The position numbers and the translations under genes are program-made. Below are positions 9,639 to 17,773 of a DNA stretch of 64,000 bases, in pieces. Position 1 is the first letter of the stretch. Every line of letters begins with the position of its first letter. Below the pieces are notes generated by a model that worked only from the letters and a program-made list of their open reading frames with translations, searched no databases and was not told the DNA's origin. Source of the stretch: an uncultured Acidobacteriaceae bacterium (GTDB taxonomy: Bacteria > Acidobacteriota > Terriglobia > Terriglobales > Acidobacteriaceae); assembly GCA_937879855.1 (NCBI GenBank), contig CALFMO010000016.1, positions 62,001 to 126,000 on the forward strand, in the 5' to 3' direction.

Positions 9639-11972
9639 ATGGATAGACGCAAGTTTCTGAAACAATCAGGCACACTGATCGCTGGAGCTACTCTCGCACC
9701 TTATGCGCTTCCCGAAGGAGATGCGCAATCTGCCGTCTCGAACACCAGTGGCCGCCTCATCCTGCCGATGAATCGCAAGTGGCGTTACAGTCGGACTGTT
9801 GTCGAAGGCGGCCATGAGAAAGATTTTGACGACTCTAAATTTGACCGAGTCGTGATCCCGCACACGAACGTCCCGCTACCATGGCATGGTTTCGATGAAA
9901 AGACTTATGAGTTTGTTTCTCTTTACCGCCGCCGTTTCAAACTTCCGCCCGAAGCCCGCGGCAAGCACGTCTTTGTCGATTTCGAAGGCGTGATGACCGC
10001 CTCCACGGTCTGGATCAACGGCACCAAGCTCGGGGAATATAAAGGCGGTTACACGCCATTCTCGTTTGAACTCACGCCTCACGTCGATTTTGACGGTGAA
10101 AACCTGCTCGCAGTTGATGTCGATTCCACCGAACGCCCCGATATTCCGCCCTTCGGCTATGAAATCGACTATCTCACTTTCGGTGGAATTTATCGTGAGG
10201 TCTCGCTTCGCGTCGTGCCGGCAACGTTCATCGAAAATATCTTCGCGCGACCGAAAGACGTGTTGTCTGCGAATTCAAGCGTCGATGTTGACTGTTTCAT
10301 TCAGAACCTCGACGGATCAAAAGACCTTCTGACCGTCGATGTTGAGTTGCTCGAGGGCGACCGTGTTCTAGCCAAAGGCTCGCAAAAAGTCGCGTCGTCG
10401 AGTGTTGCGGGCGAACCGTCAGCTCACATGGTCCGTCTGGAAAAACTCGGCGGAATTCAACTATGGGATCTCGACAAGCGCAACCTCTACACCGCTCGCG
10501 TGCGTCTGCGCCACGCCGCTCAACTGCTCGATGAAGATTCCCGCCGTTTTGGCTTTCGTGAGGCCCAGTTTACCGATCACGGCTTCGAGCTGAACGGCAA
10601 AATCATCAAGCTGCGCGGTCTCGATCGGCACCAGACGTTTCCATTTGTTGGGCAAGCGATGCCTGGCCGTGTTCAACGACGTGACGCTCAGATCCTGCGC
10701 AACCAGCTCAAGTGCAACATCGTTCGCACTTCGCATTATCCGCAGTCACGTCATTTTCTTGATGCCTGCGACGAAGTAGGTCTTCTCGTACTGGAGGAGA
10801 TCCCCGGCTGGCAGCACATCGGAGACGCAGCCTGGAAGGACATTTCCGTCGATAACGTCCGCCGCATGATCCGTCGCGACTGGAACCATCCGTCGATCAT
10901 CCTGTGGGGCGTGCGCATCAACGAGTCAAAAGACGACCACGACTTCTACACTCGCACCAACGCGCTGGCCCATCAGCTCGATCCGACCCGCCAAACAGGC
11001 GGCATCCGCTACTTCCAGGAATCTGAATTCCTGGAAGACGTGTTTACCATGAACGATTTTGGTTTTCCGCTCAAGCCGCCGAACCATCCCCGGTACGTGA
11101 ACACGGAATTTGTCGGCCACACGTATCCAACAAAAACCATCGACCAGGTAGAGCGCCTCACCGAGCACACCCTGCGTCACGCCCGTATCCACGACCAACT
11201 CGCCTCAAATCCGCAATACGCTGGGGGCATCGGCTGGTGCGCCTTCGATTACAACACGCACGGCAATTTCGGTTCAGGAGACCGAATCTGCTACCACGGG
11301 GTCACCGACATTTTCCGGGAACCCAAGCCCGCGGCAGGATTCTACAAATCGCAGTGTGATCCGGCAGAGGAGATCGTCTTGCAGCCGGCCTTTCACTGGG
11401 CGCGCGGCGACGCATCTATCGGATTCTCTCAGGCGGTCGTGTGCTCCAACTGCGAACATCTGAAGTTTTACATCGACGACAAACTGGTTGGGGAGGTCGA
11501 CCCTGACCGGCAGCAGTTCGCCCATCTGCGCTACGCGCCTTTCGTCCTCGACATGAAGGAACTCTTCCACAAGTGGGGAGACCTGCGGATTGAGGGATAC
11601 ATCGGGGGAAAGCAAGTGATTGAAAAGCGCATGTCTGGAACAGGTGTCGATACGAAATTCCTGCTTCTCCCCGACGACACAGAATTGATCGCCGATGGCG
11701 CCGACTCAACTCGAGTAGTGCTTCGCGTCACCGATGAGTTTGGGGCTGTGAGGCCGTTTGCGAATGATGCGATCCAGTTTGAAATTGAAGGCCCAGCCCA
11801 GATCATAGGCGACAATCCATTTTCATTGATTGGCGGAACCGGGGCAGTGTGGATTCGCGCTCAGGAAACACCAGGCAAAGTGCGCCTTAAAGGCATTCAC
11901 CCACGGCTAGGCGCGCAGCAGGTGGAAATTGACATTGCGGCGGGCACTCCCGCGAAAGGAGATGTTGGCTAA
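9639..11972 (+). CDS. Tat-exported glycoside hydrolase family 2 (beta-galactosidase-like)
   Basis: This 777-aa protein begins with a Tat signal (MDRRKFLKQSG) and a hydrophobic core. The order fits GH2: a jelly-roll sugar-binding domain (about 40-190, with VDFEGVMTASTVWINGTKLG), an Ig-like domain (about 195-300), a TIM barrel opening with KLRGLDRHQTFP (about 310-590), and a C-terminal beta-rich region. The usual acid/base lies in WGVRINES (Glu about 429, after DWNHPSIILWG) and the likely nucleophile is Glu about 490 in YVNTEFVGH. It should hydrolyse a beta-linked glycoside in the periplasm; whether galactoside, glucuronide or mannoside cannot be read from the sequence. The following PEGA gene overlaps its end. 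Confidence 0.88.
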   Translation: MDRRKFLKQSGTLIAGATLAPYALPEGDAQSAVSNTSGRLILPMNRKWRYSRTVVEGGHEKDFDDSKFDRVVIPHTNVPLPWHGFDEKTYEFVSLYRRRFKLPPEARGKHVFVDFEGVMTASTVWINGTKLGEYKGGYTPFSFELTPHVDFDGENLLAVDVDSTERPDIPPFGYEIDYLTFGGIYREVSLRVVPATFIENIFARPKDVLSANSSVDVDCFIQNLDGSKDLLTVDVELLEGDRVLAKGSQKVASSSVAGEPSAHMVRLEKLGGIQLWDLDKRNLYTARVRLRHAAQLLDEDSRRFGFREAQFTDHGFELNGKIIKLRGLDRHQTFPFVGQAMPGRVQRRDAQILRNQLKCNIVRTSHYPQSRHFLDACDEVGLLVLEEIPGWQHIGDAAWKDISVDNVRRMIRRDWNHPSIILWGVRINESKDDHDFYTRTNALAHQLDPTRQTGGIRYFQESEFLEDVFTMNDFGFPLKPPNHPRYVNTEFVGHTYPTKTIDQVERLTEHTLRHARIHDQLASNPQYAGGIGWCAFDYNTHGNFGSGDRICYHGVTDIFREPKPAAGFYKSQCDPAEEIVLQPAFHWARGDASIGFSQAVVCSNCEHLKFYIDDKLVGEVDPDRQQFAHLRYAPFVLDMKELFHKWGDLRIEGYIGGKQVIEKRMSGTGVDTKFLLLPDDTELIADGADSTRVVLRVTDEFGAVRPFANDAIQFEIEGPAQIIGDNPFSLIGGTGAVWIRAQETPGKVRLKGIHPRLGAQQVEIDIAAGTPAKGDVG

Positions 11973-12390
11973 GACGATTCCTCTAAAAATCGTCTCGATT
12001 CCTCCCGGAGCCAAACTAAAAGTGGATGGCCAAAATATCGGCGTCACCCCGATCATAGGCCGTTTCACGGTCGGTACCCATCAACTCGATCTCACAAAAG
12101 AAGGCTACGCCCGGGGAAGTACCCCACTAGAGGTCACGGCCGACGAGCTGCCTGGCGGTAGTATCACTGTTGAGCTCGGCGGATTATCCCGCGATACCGT
12201 CGAACTGCGAGACGGTACCGTCCTCTTAGGCGATTTGGTCTCGATCTCGATGAAGGAAGTAGTGGTGCGTGTCGATGGAAAAGATCAGACCTATTCGCGA
12301 AATCAAATCAGAGAGATAATGTTGGTGGAGCGAGTCGTTGAGCAAATACTCGCAACCTCACAGACAGTTCCAGATGCACGAAAGCAGTAA
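11962..12390 (+). CDS. PEGA-domain protein
   Basis: This 142-aa protein starts with an ATG that overlaps the GH2 gene by 11 bp; a TTG at 11965 has better spacing to AAGGAG at 11956-11961. Residues about 7-75 form a PEGA domain (IVSIPPGAKLKVDGQNIGVTP, then GTHQLDLTKEGY), a surface or carbohydrate-associated beta fold. The second half (ELRDGTVLLGDLVSISMKEV) is a small beta domain of the kind that often follows it. No signal peptide is visible, which is unusual for this domain. Its stop overlaps the next short frame as TAATG. Confidence 0.75.
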   Translation: MLAKTIPLKIVSIPPGAKLKVDGQNIGVTPIIGRFTVGTHQLDLTKEGYARGSTPLEVTADELPGGSITVELGGLSRDTVELRDGTVLLGDLVSISMKEVVVRVDGKDQTYSRNQIREIMLVERVVEQILATSQTVPDARKQ

Positions 12391-12524
12391 TGGAGAGTCG
12401 GTATCGAGGTCCCCTCATCTCCGAGGAGATCAAAGCTCGGTCCGCTGCCTTGGCGGACGAGATAGCCGGTTGGCCGCATGTGAGCCTGCGCGCTCTGTTC
12501 GATTTTACGGCTCTGCAGGCCTAA
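12390..12524 (+). CDS. Short ORF, possible truncated TfoX/Sxy-like N-terminus
   Basis: A 44-aa frame starts at an ATG that overlaps the preceding TAA (TAATG), a typical coupling arrangement. The peptide reads ISEEIKARSAALADEI then WPHVSLRALFDFTA and stops. From memory, the PHVSLRALF stretch resembles the start of TfoX-N-like domains (PxVxxRxMFG), which are about twice this length, so this may be a truncated remnant. Confidence is modest because of the length. Confidence 0.4.
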   Translation: MESRYRGPLISEEIKARSAALADEIAGWPHVSLRALFDFTALQA

Positions 12525-12567
12525 GAAGCCACGGCTAAGACCATCAAATCCCGACAGTTCCTGTTCC

Positions 12568-12596
12568 TTGTGATCCAAATCACACCGGAGTATACT
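12568..12596 (+). promoter_or_regulatory. Promoter of the TetR-family gene
   Basis: TTGTGA at 12568-12573 and TATACT at 12591-12596 are separated by exactly 17 bp. The -35 overlaps a CRP-like palindrome and the -10 abuts the 22-bp palindrome, so both sites are well placed for control. Confidence 0.65.
12569..12584. promoter_or_regulatory. CRP/FNR-family consensus-like site
   Basis: TGTGATCCAAATCACA matches the TGTGA-N6-TCACA pattern of CRP-family regulators in all ten fixed positions. It overlaps the -35 of the TetR-gene promoter, which would usually mean repression in that direction. A second perfect match lies upstream of the second receptor gene. Confidence 0.5.
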
Positions 12597-12597
12597 T

Positions 12598-12619
12598 AAT
12601 TCGAACGATCGTTCGAATT
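12598..12619. promoter_or_regulatory. Perfect 22-bp palindrome, probable TetR autoregulatory operator
   Basis: The core TTCGAACGATCGTTCGAA is flanked by AA and TT and is perfectly self-complementary over 22 bp. It starts two bases after the -10 of the promoter and ends 13 bp before the TetR-family start codon. Position and symmetry are typical of an operator bound by two TetR dimers or one symmetric dimer. Confidence 0.75.
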
Positions 12620-12632
12620 GGTCCTTTGGATT

Positions 12633-13286
12633 ATGGGCACTCCTTCAACGACCGCCCGAATTCCCGCGCGACGCAACCCCGTGATTACCGCTCCAGCGAC
12701 GCGCTACGACCGGCGACTGGCCGAGATTCTGGTTCACGCTACTGAGGTTTTCTGCAAGAAGGGGTACGAGGGCGCCTCGATGCGCGATTTGTCGCGCGAG
12801 AGCGGCATGTCGCTGGCGGGACTTTACTATTACTTCGAGTCCAAAGAGCGCCTGCTGTATCTCATCCAGAAGCATACTTTCACCACGATTGTGCAGCGGC
12901 TGAAAGCGCGGCTGGAAGGCGTAGGCGACGCGGAAGAGCGCATCCGGATTTTCATCCTCAATCACCTGGAATATTTTCTTGCTAACCAGGCGGCCATGAA
13001 GGTGCTCTCACATGAGGCCGAGGCGCTGAAGAACGGGTTCGCGTCCGACGTGGCCGCGATCAAGCGCGAGTACTACCGAATTTGCGTTGGCTTGCTCGAT
13101 GGCTTGAAGAACGAACGTGGCTTGCAATTTTCCACGCGCATTGCGGTGCTCAGTCTGTTCGGCATGATGAACTGGATCTATACCTGGCACAATCCGCGGG
13201 TGGATGCGAATGCACGGTCGATAGCGAGCGAGATGGGCGACATTTTTCTGCGCGGCGTGCTGGAGAACAAGCGGCGCGAGCGCTGA
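12633..13286 (+). CDS. TetR/AcrR-family regulator
   Basis: The protein is 217 aa from the ATG at 12633. A TTG at 12618 is open but falls inside the palindromic operator. The N-terminal HTH shows the family pattern (ILVHATEVFCKKGYEGASM, then GLYYYFESKERLL), followed by an all-helical ligand domain. The aromatic and acyl-CoA genes downstream suggest an acyl-CoA-type effector and control of that cluster, as in the FadR/PaaR-like TetR group. That link is inference from context and from the operator next to its promoter. Confidence 0.88.
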   Translation: MGTPSTTARIPARRNPVITAPATRYDRRLAEILVHATEVFCKKGYEGASMRDLSRESGMSLAGLYYYFESKERLLYLIQKHTFTTIVQRLKARLEGVGDAEERIRIFILNHLEYFLANQAAMKVLSHEAEALKNGFASDVAAIKREYYRICVGLLDGLKNERGLQFSTRIAVLSLFGMMNWIYTWHNPRVDANARSIASEMGDIFLRGVLENKRRER

Positions 13287-13315
13287 GCGGAAAGCTGTTT
13301 TGGGTGCGGGCGAGA

Positions 13316-13344
13316 GCAGATTCCTCGCTTTGCTCGGAATGACA
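13316..13344. repeat. Dispersed intergenic repeat, copy A
   Basis: This 29-nt unit begins GCAGATTCCTCGCTT and ends CTCGGAATGACA; it matches copy B at 17720-17748 in 27 of 29 positions. A partial copy (CTCGGAATGACA) follows at about 13357-13368. Both full copies lie between genes, just before a gene of the aromatic cluster. Antisense reading gives the well-known spurious peptide CHSEQSEES. Confidence 0.8.
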
Positions 13345-13393
13345 AAGTTTGATGAACTCGGAATGACAACCTTTAAGGTAAGGAGACCTAGAC

Positions 13394-14215
13394 ATGGCGA
13401 CTACAGTGCAGCCGGCAACCGGCGAAACCACTAAGCAGCTAGTCAATTACCGCACCGACGGCGGCGTCGCGGTCATCGAGATGTGCGATCCGCCGGCGAA
13501 TACCTATACCTACGAAATGAACCGGCAGCTTGACGAAGCGATCCTCAAAGCTCGCATGGACAACGACGTCTACGTGATCGTGATGACCGGGGCGGGCGAC
13601 AAGTTTTTCTCCGCGGGCGCGAACATCAAGATGCTTTCCACCGTCGACCCAACTTTCAAGTATTACTTCTGCCTGCACGCCAATGAAATGTTGCTGCGCC
13701 TGGAACACACGCCAAAGCTGGTGATCGCGGCCATCAACGGACACTGCGTAGGCGGCGGTCTGGAGATCGCGATGGCGGCCGACATTCGCATCGCGCGCAA
13801 GGATGCCGGCAAAATTGGTTTGCCCGAGGTGAACCTCGGCGTGCTGCCGGGGACAGGCGGCACGCAGCGGCTTTCGCGCATGGTGGGAAAGAGCAAAGCG
13901 ATCGAGCTGATGGTGACGGGCAACACGTTTTCTTTTGAAGAGGCGCAGGAACTCGGCATCGTGAACGACATCTTTGAGCGCGACGGTTTCATGGAGAACA
14001 TCATGGAGTACGCCAAGCAGTTCTGCCCGCCCAACAAGGCTTCCAAAGCGGTGGGACGTATCAAGCGCGCCGTGCAAACCGGCTGGGAGATTCCGATGGA
14101 GTCGGCGCTGGCCGTCGAGCGCGAGAATCAGCAGTTGTTGTTCCAGAGCGAGGACGCGAAAGAAGGCCTGGCAGCGTACGTTGAAAAACGTCCGGCAAGC
14201 TTCAAAGCAAAGTGA
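13394..14215 (+). CDS. Enoyl-CoA hydratase/isomerase (crotonase) family protein
   Basis: This 273-aa cytoplasmic enzyme has the crotonase fold. The oxyanion-hole segment is FFSAGANIKML. Both catalytic glutamates of classical hydratases are present, in GGGLEIAMAADI and GLPEVNLGVLPGTGGTQRL. It should hydrate or otherwise process a CoA-thioester double bond. An AAGGTAAGGAGA ribosome-binding site precedes the ATG. It heads the run containing the BoxB-like oxygenase, so its substrate is probably an intermediate of aromatic acyl-CoA breakdown. It is half the length of BoxC, so it is not that lyase. Confidence 0.88.
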   Translation: MATTVQPATGETTKQLVNYRTDGGVAVIEMCDPPANTYTYEMNRQLDEAILKARMDNDVYVIVMTGAGDKFFSAGANIKMLSTVDPTFKYYFCLHANEMLLRLEHTPKLVIAAINGHCVGGGLEIAMAADIRIARKDAGKIGLPEVNLGVLPGTGGTQRLSRMVGKSKAIELMVTGNTFSFEEAQELGIVNDIFERDGFMENIMEYAKQFCPPNKASKAVGRIKRAVQTGWEIPMESALAVERENQQLLFQSEDAKEGLAAYVEKRPASFKAK

Positions 14216-14262
14216 AGTTCTCTGTGTCTCAGTGCCCTCTGTGGTTGGAAAGGTTTTTTAGC

Positions 14263-15438
14263 ATGCCCGGAAAAGTAGCAAAGATCGGAACCTTCAGCGA
14301 CTGGATCGGTCTGTTCAACGACTGGCGTAAGGAAATTGGCGTCAACACGGAAGACATCGACGCCTTTCACTTTGACACGCTGTACGGCGCCATCGACACG
14401 GAGGAGATCGAGTTCGGTTCCTACAAGGGCCGTCGCAAGTGGGAAAACCTGCGCCAGATTCCCACGCAGCAGATGCGCGACGCGCTCATGAACATGATCG
14501 TTTACCAGGGCGATACCGAGTTCGCCAGCGTTGAACAGCAGCGCAACCTGCTGGAAAACGCGCCGACCGAATGGGATCGCCGTGCCATCACTCGCGTCAT
14601 GATCGAAGAGATGCGCCACGGCTGGCAGATGTGCGCCCTGCTGGTCGACCACTTCGGCTACTCGGGAAAGGTCGAAGCACAGAAGATGCTGGAGCGTCGC
14701 GCCTTTGAGAATAAGCGTCTGCTGGGCGCTTTTAATGTCGACGTCGACAACTGGATGGACTTTTTCACCTACACCGATTTCGTCGACCGCGACGGTAAGT
14801 TTCAGCTACAGATGCTTAAGTATTCCGCATTCGCGCCGCTGGGACGATCGATGTCGTACATGCTGCGCGAAGAGGCCTTCCACATGGGCACGGGCAACGA
14901 TGGTCTGCGTCGCATTGTGGAAGCGGGCGTGATTCCGGCGTGGCTGATTCAGAAATATCTCAACAAGTGGATCTCGAGTTCCTATGACCTGTTCGGCACC
15001 GATCATTCGTCGTCAGCGCATTGGGCCTACGTTTGGGGCGTCAAGGGCCGTTATGACGAGCCCAAGAACGACAAGGCCCCCGACCTTGACGACTTGAACG
15101 ATTACAACCGTAACCTTTATCGTGACGAAGTTGCGGGTCTGATCGAGCGCTTCAATCACTCGCTCAAGCCGGGCGAGCCGAAACTCTATGCGCCGGACAT
15201 CAAGTTCAATCGCGCCATTGGGAAATGGGCGGGAAAGAAATTTCACGCGCAGACCGGCGAGCCGCTAGACGATCTCGCCTACGAAGAACACTTGAAAGAC
15301 TACATGCCGTCGGCGGAAGACAAGAAGCTTCTACTCGACATCATCGGCACCGAAAAGAAATGGATCGCGGAAAAAACAGGCGCGCGCGATCCGCTCTCGA
15401 CCATCGGAGAAGTACGCAAATCAGCGATCAACCTGTGA
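14263..15438 (+). CDS. boxB: BoxB-like di-iron oxygenase (benzoyl-CoA epoxidase component)
   Basis: The protein is 391 aa from the ATG at 14263. An in-frame GTG at 14212 would read through non-coding-looking spacer. It carries the carboxylate-bridged di-iron pattern: Glu in GDTEFASVEQQR, E-x-x-H in MIEEMRHGW, Asp/Glu near FVDRDGKFQL, and E-E-x-x-H in LREEAFHMGTG. GDTE-ASVEQQR, DRDGKFQL and QKYLN match my memory of BoxB from the aerobic benzoyl-CoA pathway, which is longer (about 470 aa). It is predicted to epoxidise an aromatic CoA ester with O2 and a separate reductase; no BoxA-type reductase is seen here. PaaA-type ring epoxidases are the alternative. Confidence 0.75.
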   Translation: MPGKVAKIGTFSDWIGLFNDWRKEIGVNTEDIDAFHFDTLYGAIDTEEIEFGSYKGRRKWENLRQIPTQQMRDALMNMIVYQGDTEFASVEQQRNLLENAPTEWDRRAITRVMIEEMRHGWQMCALLVDHFGYSGKVEAQKMLERRAFENKRLLGAFNVDVDNWMDFFTYTDFVDRDGKFQLQMLKYSAFAPLGRSMSYMLREEAFHMGTGNDGLRRIVEAGVIPAWLIQKYLNKWISSSYDLFGTDHSSSAHWAYVWGVKGRYDEPKNDKAPDLDDLNDYNRNLYRDEVAGLIERFNHSLKPGEPKLYAPDIKFNRAIGKWAGKKFHAQTGEPLDDLAYEEHLKDYMPSAEDKKLLLDIIGTEKKWIAEKTGARDPLSTIGEVRKSAINL

Positions 15439-15504
15439 TAGTTGCGCCGGGGCGGTTGGTTGGCGCGTGAGGTCTGCAGATACTTGGATTTGGAGACTGG
15501 GAAG

Positions 15505-15524
15505 GGCAGGGCTTCAGCCGTGCC
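15505..15524. repeat. Intergenic hairpin repeat
   Basis: GGCAGGGCT and AGCCGTGCC form a 9-bp stem with one mismatch around a 2-nt loop, between the boxB-like gene and the next crotonase. The flank (CAGGGCCGGTTTAGCCGCTGAG) resembles GC-rich interspersed elements common in acidobacterial genomes. There is no T-tract, so it is not an intrinsic terminator. Confidence 0.45.
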
Positions 15525-15584
15525 ACTAGCAGAAACTCCAGGGCCGGTTTAGCCGCTGAGATTGAACGTAGGACGACTCGAAAT

Positions 15585-16367
15585 ATGCCAACCACAGAAA
15601 CGGCATCTTCCCGCCTCGCAGTCGACTTTTCTCCTCCGATTGCACGAATTACGTTACGCAATCCTCCGCTGAACGTAATCGACATTCCCATGATGGAGGA
15701 GTTAGCTCAGTCGCTATTGGAAATCGAGGCTCGGCAAGACGTTTCCATGATCGTTTTAACTGGCGAGGGCAAAGCATTTTCAGCCGGCGTAGATGTCGCT
15801 GCTCACACGCCCGACAAAGTTCAGGAGATGTTGACGAAATTCCATGCCGTAATCCGTGCGCTGGTGGCGACGAAAAAGGTCACGATTGGCTCGGTGCACG
15901 GGCACTGCCTGGGTGGAGGCGCGGAACTGGTCTTGGTGTGCGACATCGTCTACACCACGGAATCGGCGCAATGGGGATTCCCGGAAATAAAGCTGGGCTG
16001 CTATCCACCGGTCGCGTGTACCGCGCTGGCTGCGCTCGTCGGACAAAAGCGCGCAGCGGAGTTGATCCTGACCGGGCGCACAATCGACGGGAAAGAGGCG
16101 GCGGAGATTGGTCTGGCGAATCGTGCTGTGCCTGAGAGTGGATTGCCTGCCGCAGTCGACGAATGTACCGCACATTTGCGCAAGCTCAGTCCGGCCGCGC
16201 TGGGCGCAGCCAAGAAAGCCTCCTATGCCTGGGATTCAATGCACCTCGATAAAGGCCTGGCCCGCGCCGAGCGAATTTATTTCGATGAACTGATGAAGAC
16301 CTTGGACGCGCACGAAGGCATCTGCGCGTTCATGGAGAAGCGGGAACCGAGGTGGACGGGGAAGTAA
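15585..16367 (+). CDS. Crotonase-family protein, cyclohexa-1,5-diene-carbonyl-CoA hydratase-like
   Basis: This 260-aa enzyme has the oxyanion-hole segment AFSAGVDVAAH and both catalytic glutamates (GGGAELVLVCDI and WGFPEIKLG). The GFPEIKLGCYPPVA segment resembles, from memory, the Dch/BzdW dienoyl-CoA hydratases of the reductive benzoyl-CoA route more than ordinary beta-oxidation hydratases. It would hydrate a cyclic dienoyl-CoA. No benzoyl-CoA reductase is visible, so it may instead act on another cyclic CoA ester. Its TAA overlaps the ATG of the next membrane protein. Confidence 0.75.
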   Translation: MPTTETASSRLAVDFSPPIARITLRNPPLNVIDIPMMEELAQSLLEIEARQDVSMIVLTGEGKAFSAGVDVAAHTPDKVQEMLTKFHAVIRALVATKKVTIGSVHGHCLGGGAELVLVCDIVYTTESAQWGFPEIKLGCYPPVACTALAALVGQKRAAELILTGRTIDGKEAAEIGLANRAVPESGLPAAVDECTAHLRKLSPAALGAAKKASYAWDSMHLDKGLARAERIYFDELMKTLDAHEGICAFMEKREPRWTGK

Positions 16368-16774
16368 TGACGGACCAATCGATAGAACCGAAAACACAAC
16401 TGACATTGGACTCTGACTGGAGCACGGCAATGTTCACCGCCTTTGCTTTTGTGTTCCTGCTGCTGACAGTCGTAGTTACTGCAAGAAGTGTTCTACTCGG
16501 CGTCCCGGTAAAAGTACGGATTACGTGGGAGACTTGGATAATGTTTTTGGGCTTTACATTGCTCGTATTTCAAATGAGAGAACCGATACTGAAGTTCGCA
16601 TGCGTTTTGATCAGTATTATGTTTGGCTCGCGACTATTGCTGAGTCTCGTTCACGCACCGCTTCAGGTCCAGGTTTTAAACGGTGAGATTATGCGGGTCG
16701 TCGATCTTGTGGTTGATGTAGGTTTCTGTTTGTACATTGCAAGTTGGTTCAAGCAAAGAATCAGGCGAGTATAG
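16367..16774 (+). CDS. Small multi-pass membrane protein, unknown function
   Basis: This 135-aa protein starts at an ATG overlapping the previous stop (TAATG). About four hydrophobic segments are visible (FTAFAFVFLLLTVVVTA, WIMFLGFTLLVF, FACVLISIMFGSRLLLSL, VVDLVVDVGFCLYIASWF). I do not recognise the family. Position between the crotonase and rhodanese genes suggests co-transcription. Confidence 0.6.
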   Translation: MTDQSIEPKTQLTLDSDWSTAMFTAFAFVFLLLTVVVTARSVLLGVPVKVRITWETWIMFLGFTLLVFQMREPILKFACVLISIMFGSRLLLSLVHAPLQVQVLNGEIMRVVDLVVDVGFCLYIASWFKQRIRRV

Positions 16775-16803
16775 TTCGCGCTGGTAAGGTAAACCGTTCT
16801 TCG

Positions 16804-17127
16804 ATGGAATACGAAATCACTCCCGAAGAGGTGAAGAGCAAACTGAAAGCGAAGGAATCGTTCACGTTGCTCGACGTTCGCGAGCCCTGGGAGTTTGAGA
16901 CTGCGCGCATCGAAGGCGCGAAGTTGATGCCCATGGGCGATGTGCCGTCGCGAGCGCATCAGGAACTCGATCCCGACGATCACGTGGTGGTGATTTGTCA
17001 TCACGGCGTGCGTTCGATGAATGTGACGGTGTGGCTGCGGCAGCAAGGGTTCGAGAAGGCACAGTCCATGCGCGGCGGCATCGACGCATGGTCACGCCGC
17101 GTGGATGGAAAAGTGCCGGTGTACTGA
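16804..17127 (+). CDS. Rhodanese-domain sulfurtransferase
   Basis: This 107-aa single-domain rhodanese starts at the ATG at 16804; a longer frame back to 16744 overlaps the membrane-protein gene. The fold signature is FTLLDVREPWEFETARIEGA. The active-site loop is VICHHGVRS, giving catalytic Cys about 73, and the end GGIDAWSRRVD is typical. It is likely a cytoplasmic persulfide carrier. Next to a molybdenum hydroxylase it could help supply cofactor sulfur, but that is inference. Confidence 0.88.
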   Translation: MEYEITPEEVKSKLKAKESFTLLDVREPWEFETARIEGAKLMPMGDVPSRAHQELDPDDHVVVICHHGVRSMNVTVWLRQQGFEKAQSMRGGIDAWSRRVDGKVPVY

Positions 17128-17137
17128 CGAAAGCCGC

Positions 17138-17163
17138 TAGCTACTAGCCCCTAGCTACTAGCC
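17138..17163. repeat. TAGCTACTAGCC direct repeats
   Basis: Two 12-nt copies at 17138-17149 and 17152-17163 are followed by further AGCTAG motifs up to 17202, filling the spacer before the 2Fe-2S gene. A related AGCTAGAAG array precedes mnmA at 25013-25035. Confidence 0.7.
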
Positions 17164-17210
17164 AAAGCAGCTCAGGTTTAGCTAGGAGCTAGCAGCTAGA
17201 AGCTCTTGCC

Positions 17211-17699
17211 ATGAAAAAAGAACTCATCGAACTCCGCGTCAATGGTCGGGCTCGCGAACTTGCCATCGAGCCCAGCGCGTTGCTGCTCGACATATTGCGG
17301 AACGAATTGCAACTCACGGGCTCGAAGCGAGGCTGCGATGATTCGTCCTGCGGCGCCTGCACCGTATTGGTCAATGGGGTCGCTATGATGTCGTGCACGC
17401 TGCTCGCGGCTAGTTGCGAAGGCCAGGAGATCACGACGGTGGAAGGGGTAAGCGAGCACGGCGCTCTGGCAGCGATCCAGAAGGCTTACGGCGATTGGGG
17501 AGGGGCGCAGTGCGGCTATTGCACACCGGGCTTCATGATGACGGTGAAGTCATTATTGGCGGAGAATCCGAATCCCTCCGAGGCTGAAGTTCGTGCCGCG
17601 CTCAGCAGCAATCTGTGCCGCTGCACCGGCTACAGCCAAATGTATGAAGCCATCCGATCGGCGATTGCGGCAGAACAACAAGGATTGGTGGCGAAGTAG
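17211..17699 (+). CDS. hcrC: 4-hydroxybenzoyl-CoA reductase-type [2Fe-2S] subunit
   Basis: This 162-aa small subunit of a xanthine-oxidase-family enzyme has the plant-ferredoxin cluster motif CDDSSCGACTVLVNG in the N-terminal half. The second all-helical [2Fe-2S] domain follows, with CGYCTPGFMM and CRCTGY. It passes electrons between the FAD subunit and the molybdenum centre. The large and FAD subunits follow in the same direction. The symbol rests on the FAD-subunit cluster loop, not on this subunit alone. Confidence 0.85.
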   Translation: MKKELIELRVNGRARELAIEPSALLLDILRNELQLTGSKRGCDDSSCGACTVLVNGVAMMSCTLLAASCEGQEITTVEGVSEHGALAAIQKAYGDWGGAQCGYCTPGFMMTVKSLLAENPNPSEAEVRAALSSNLCRCTGYSQMYEAIRSAIAAEQQGLVAK

Positions 17700-17719
17700 C
17701 GAGGCACGGCCTGCGAAAA

Positions 17720-17748
17720 GCAGATTCCTCGCTTCTCTCGGAATGACA
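17720..17748. repeat. Dispersed intergenic repeat, copy B
   Basis: This is the second 29-nt copy of the GCAGATTCCTCGCTT...CTCGGAATGACA element (27 of 29 identical to 13316-13344), followed by a partial copy (TCGGAATGAC). It lies in the 74-bp gap between the [2Fe-2S] and molybdopterin subunit genes. Confidence 0.8.
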
Positions 17749-17773
17749 CGAGCCGAGGGATCGGAATGACTGA

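Noticed and set aside
13150..13446. Antisense open frame with CHSEQSEES peptide
   Set aside because: Artefact of the dispersed intergenic repeat read on the minus strand; the same holds for 17602-17997.
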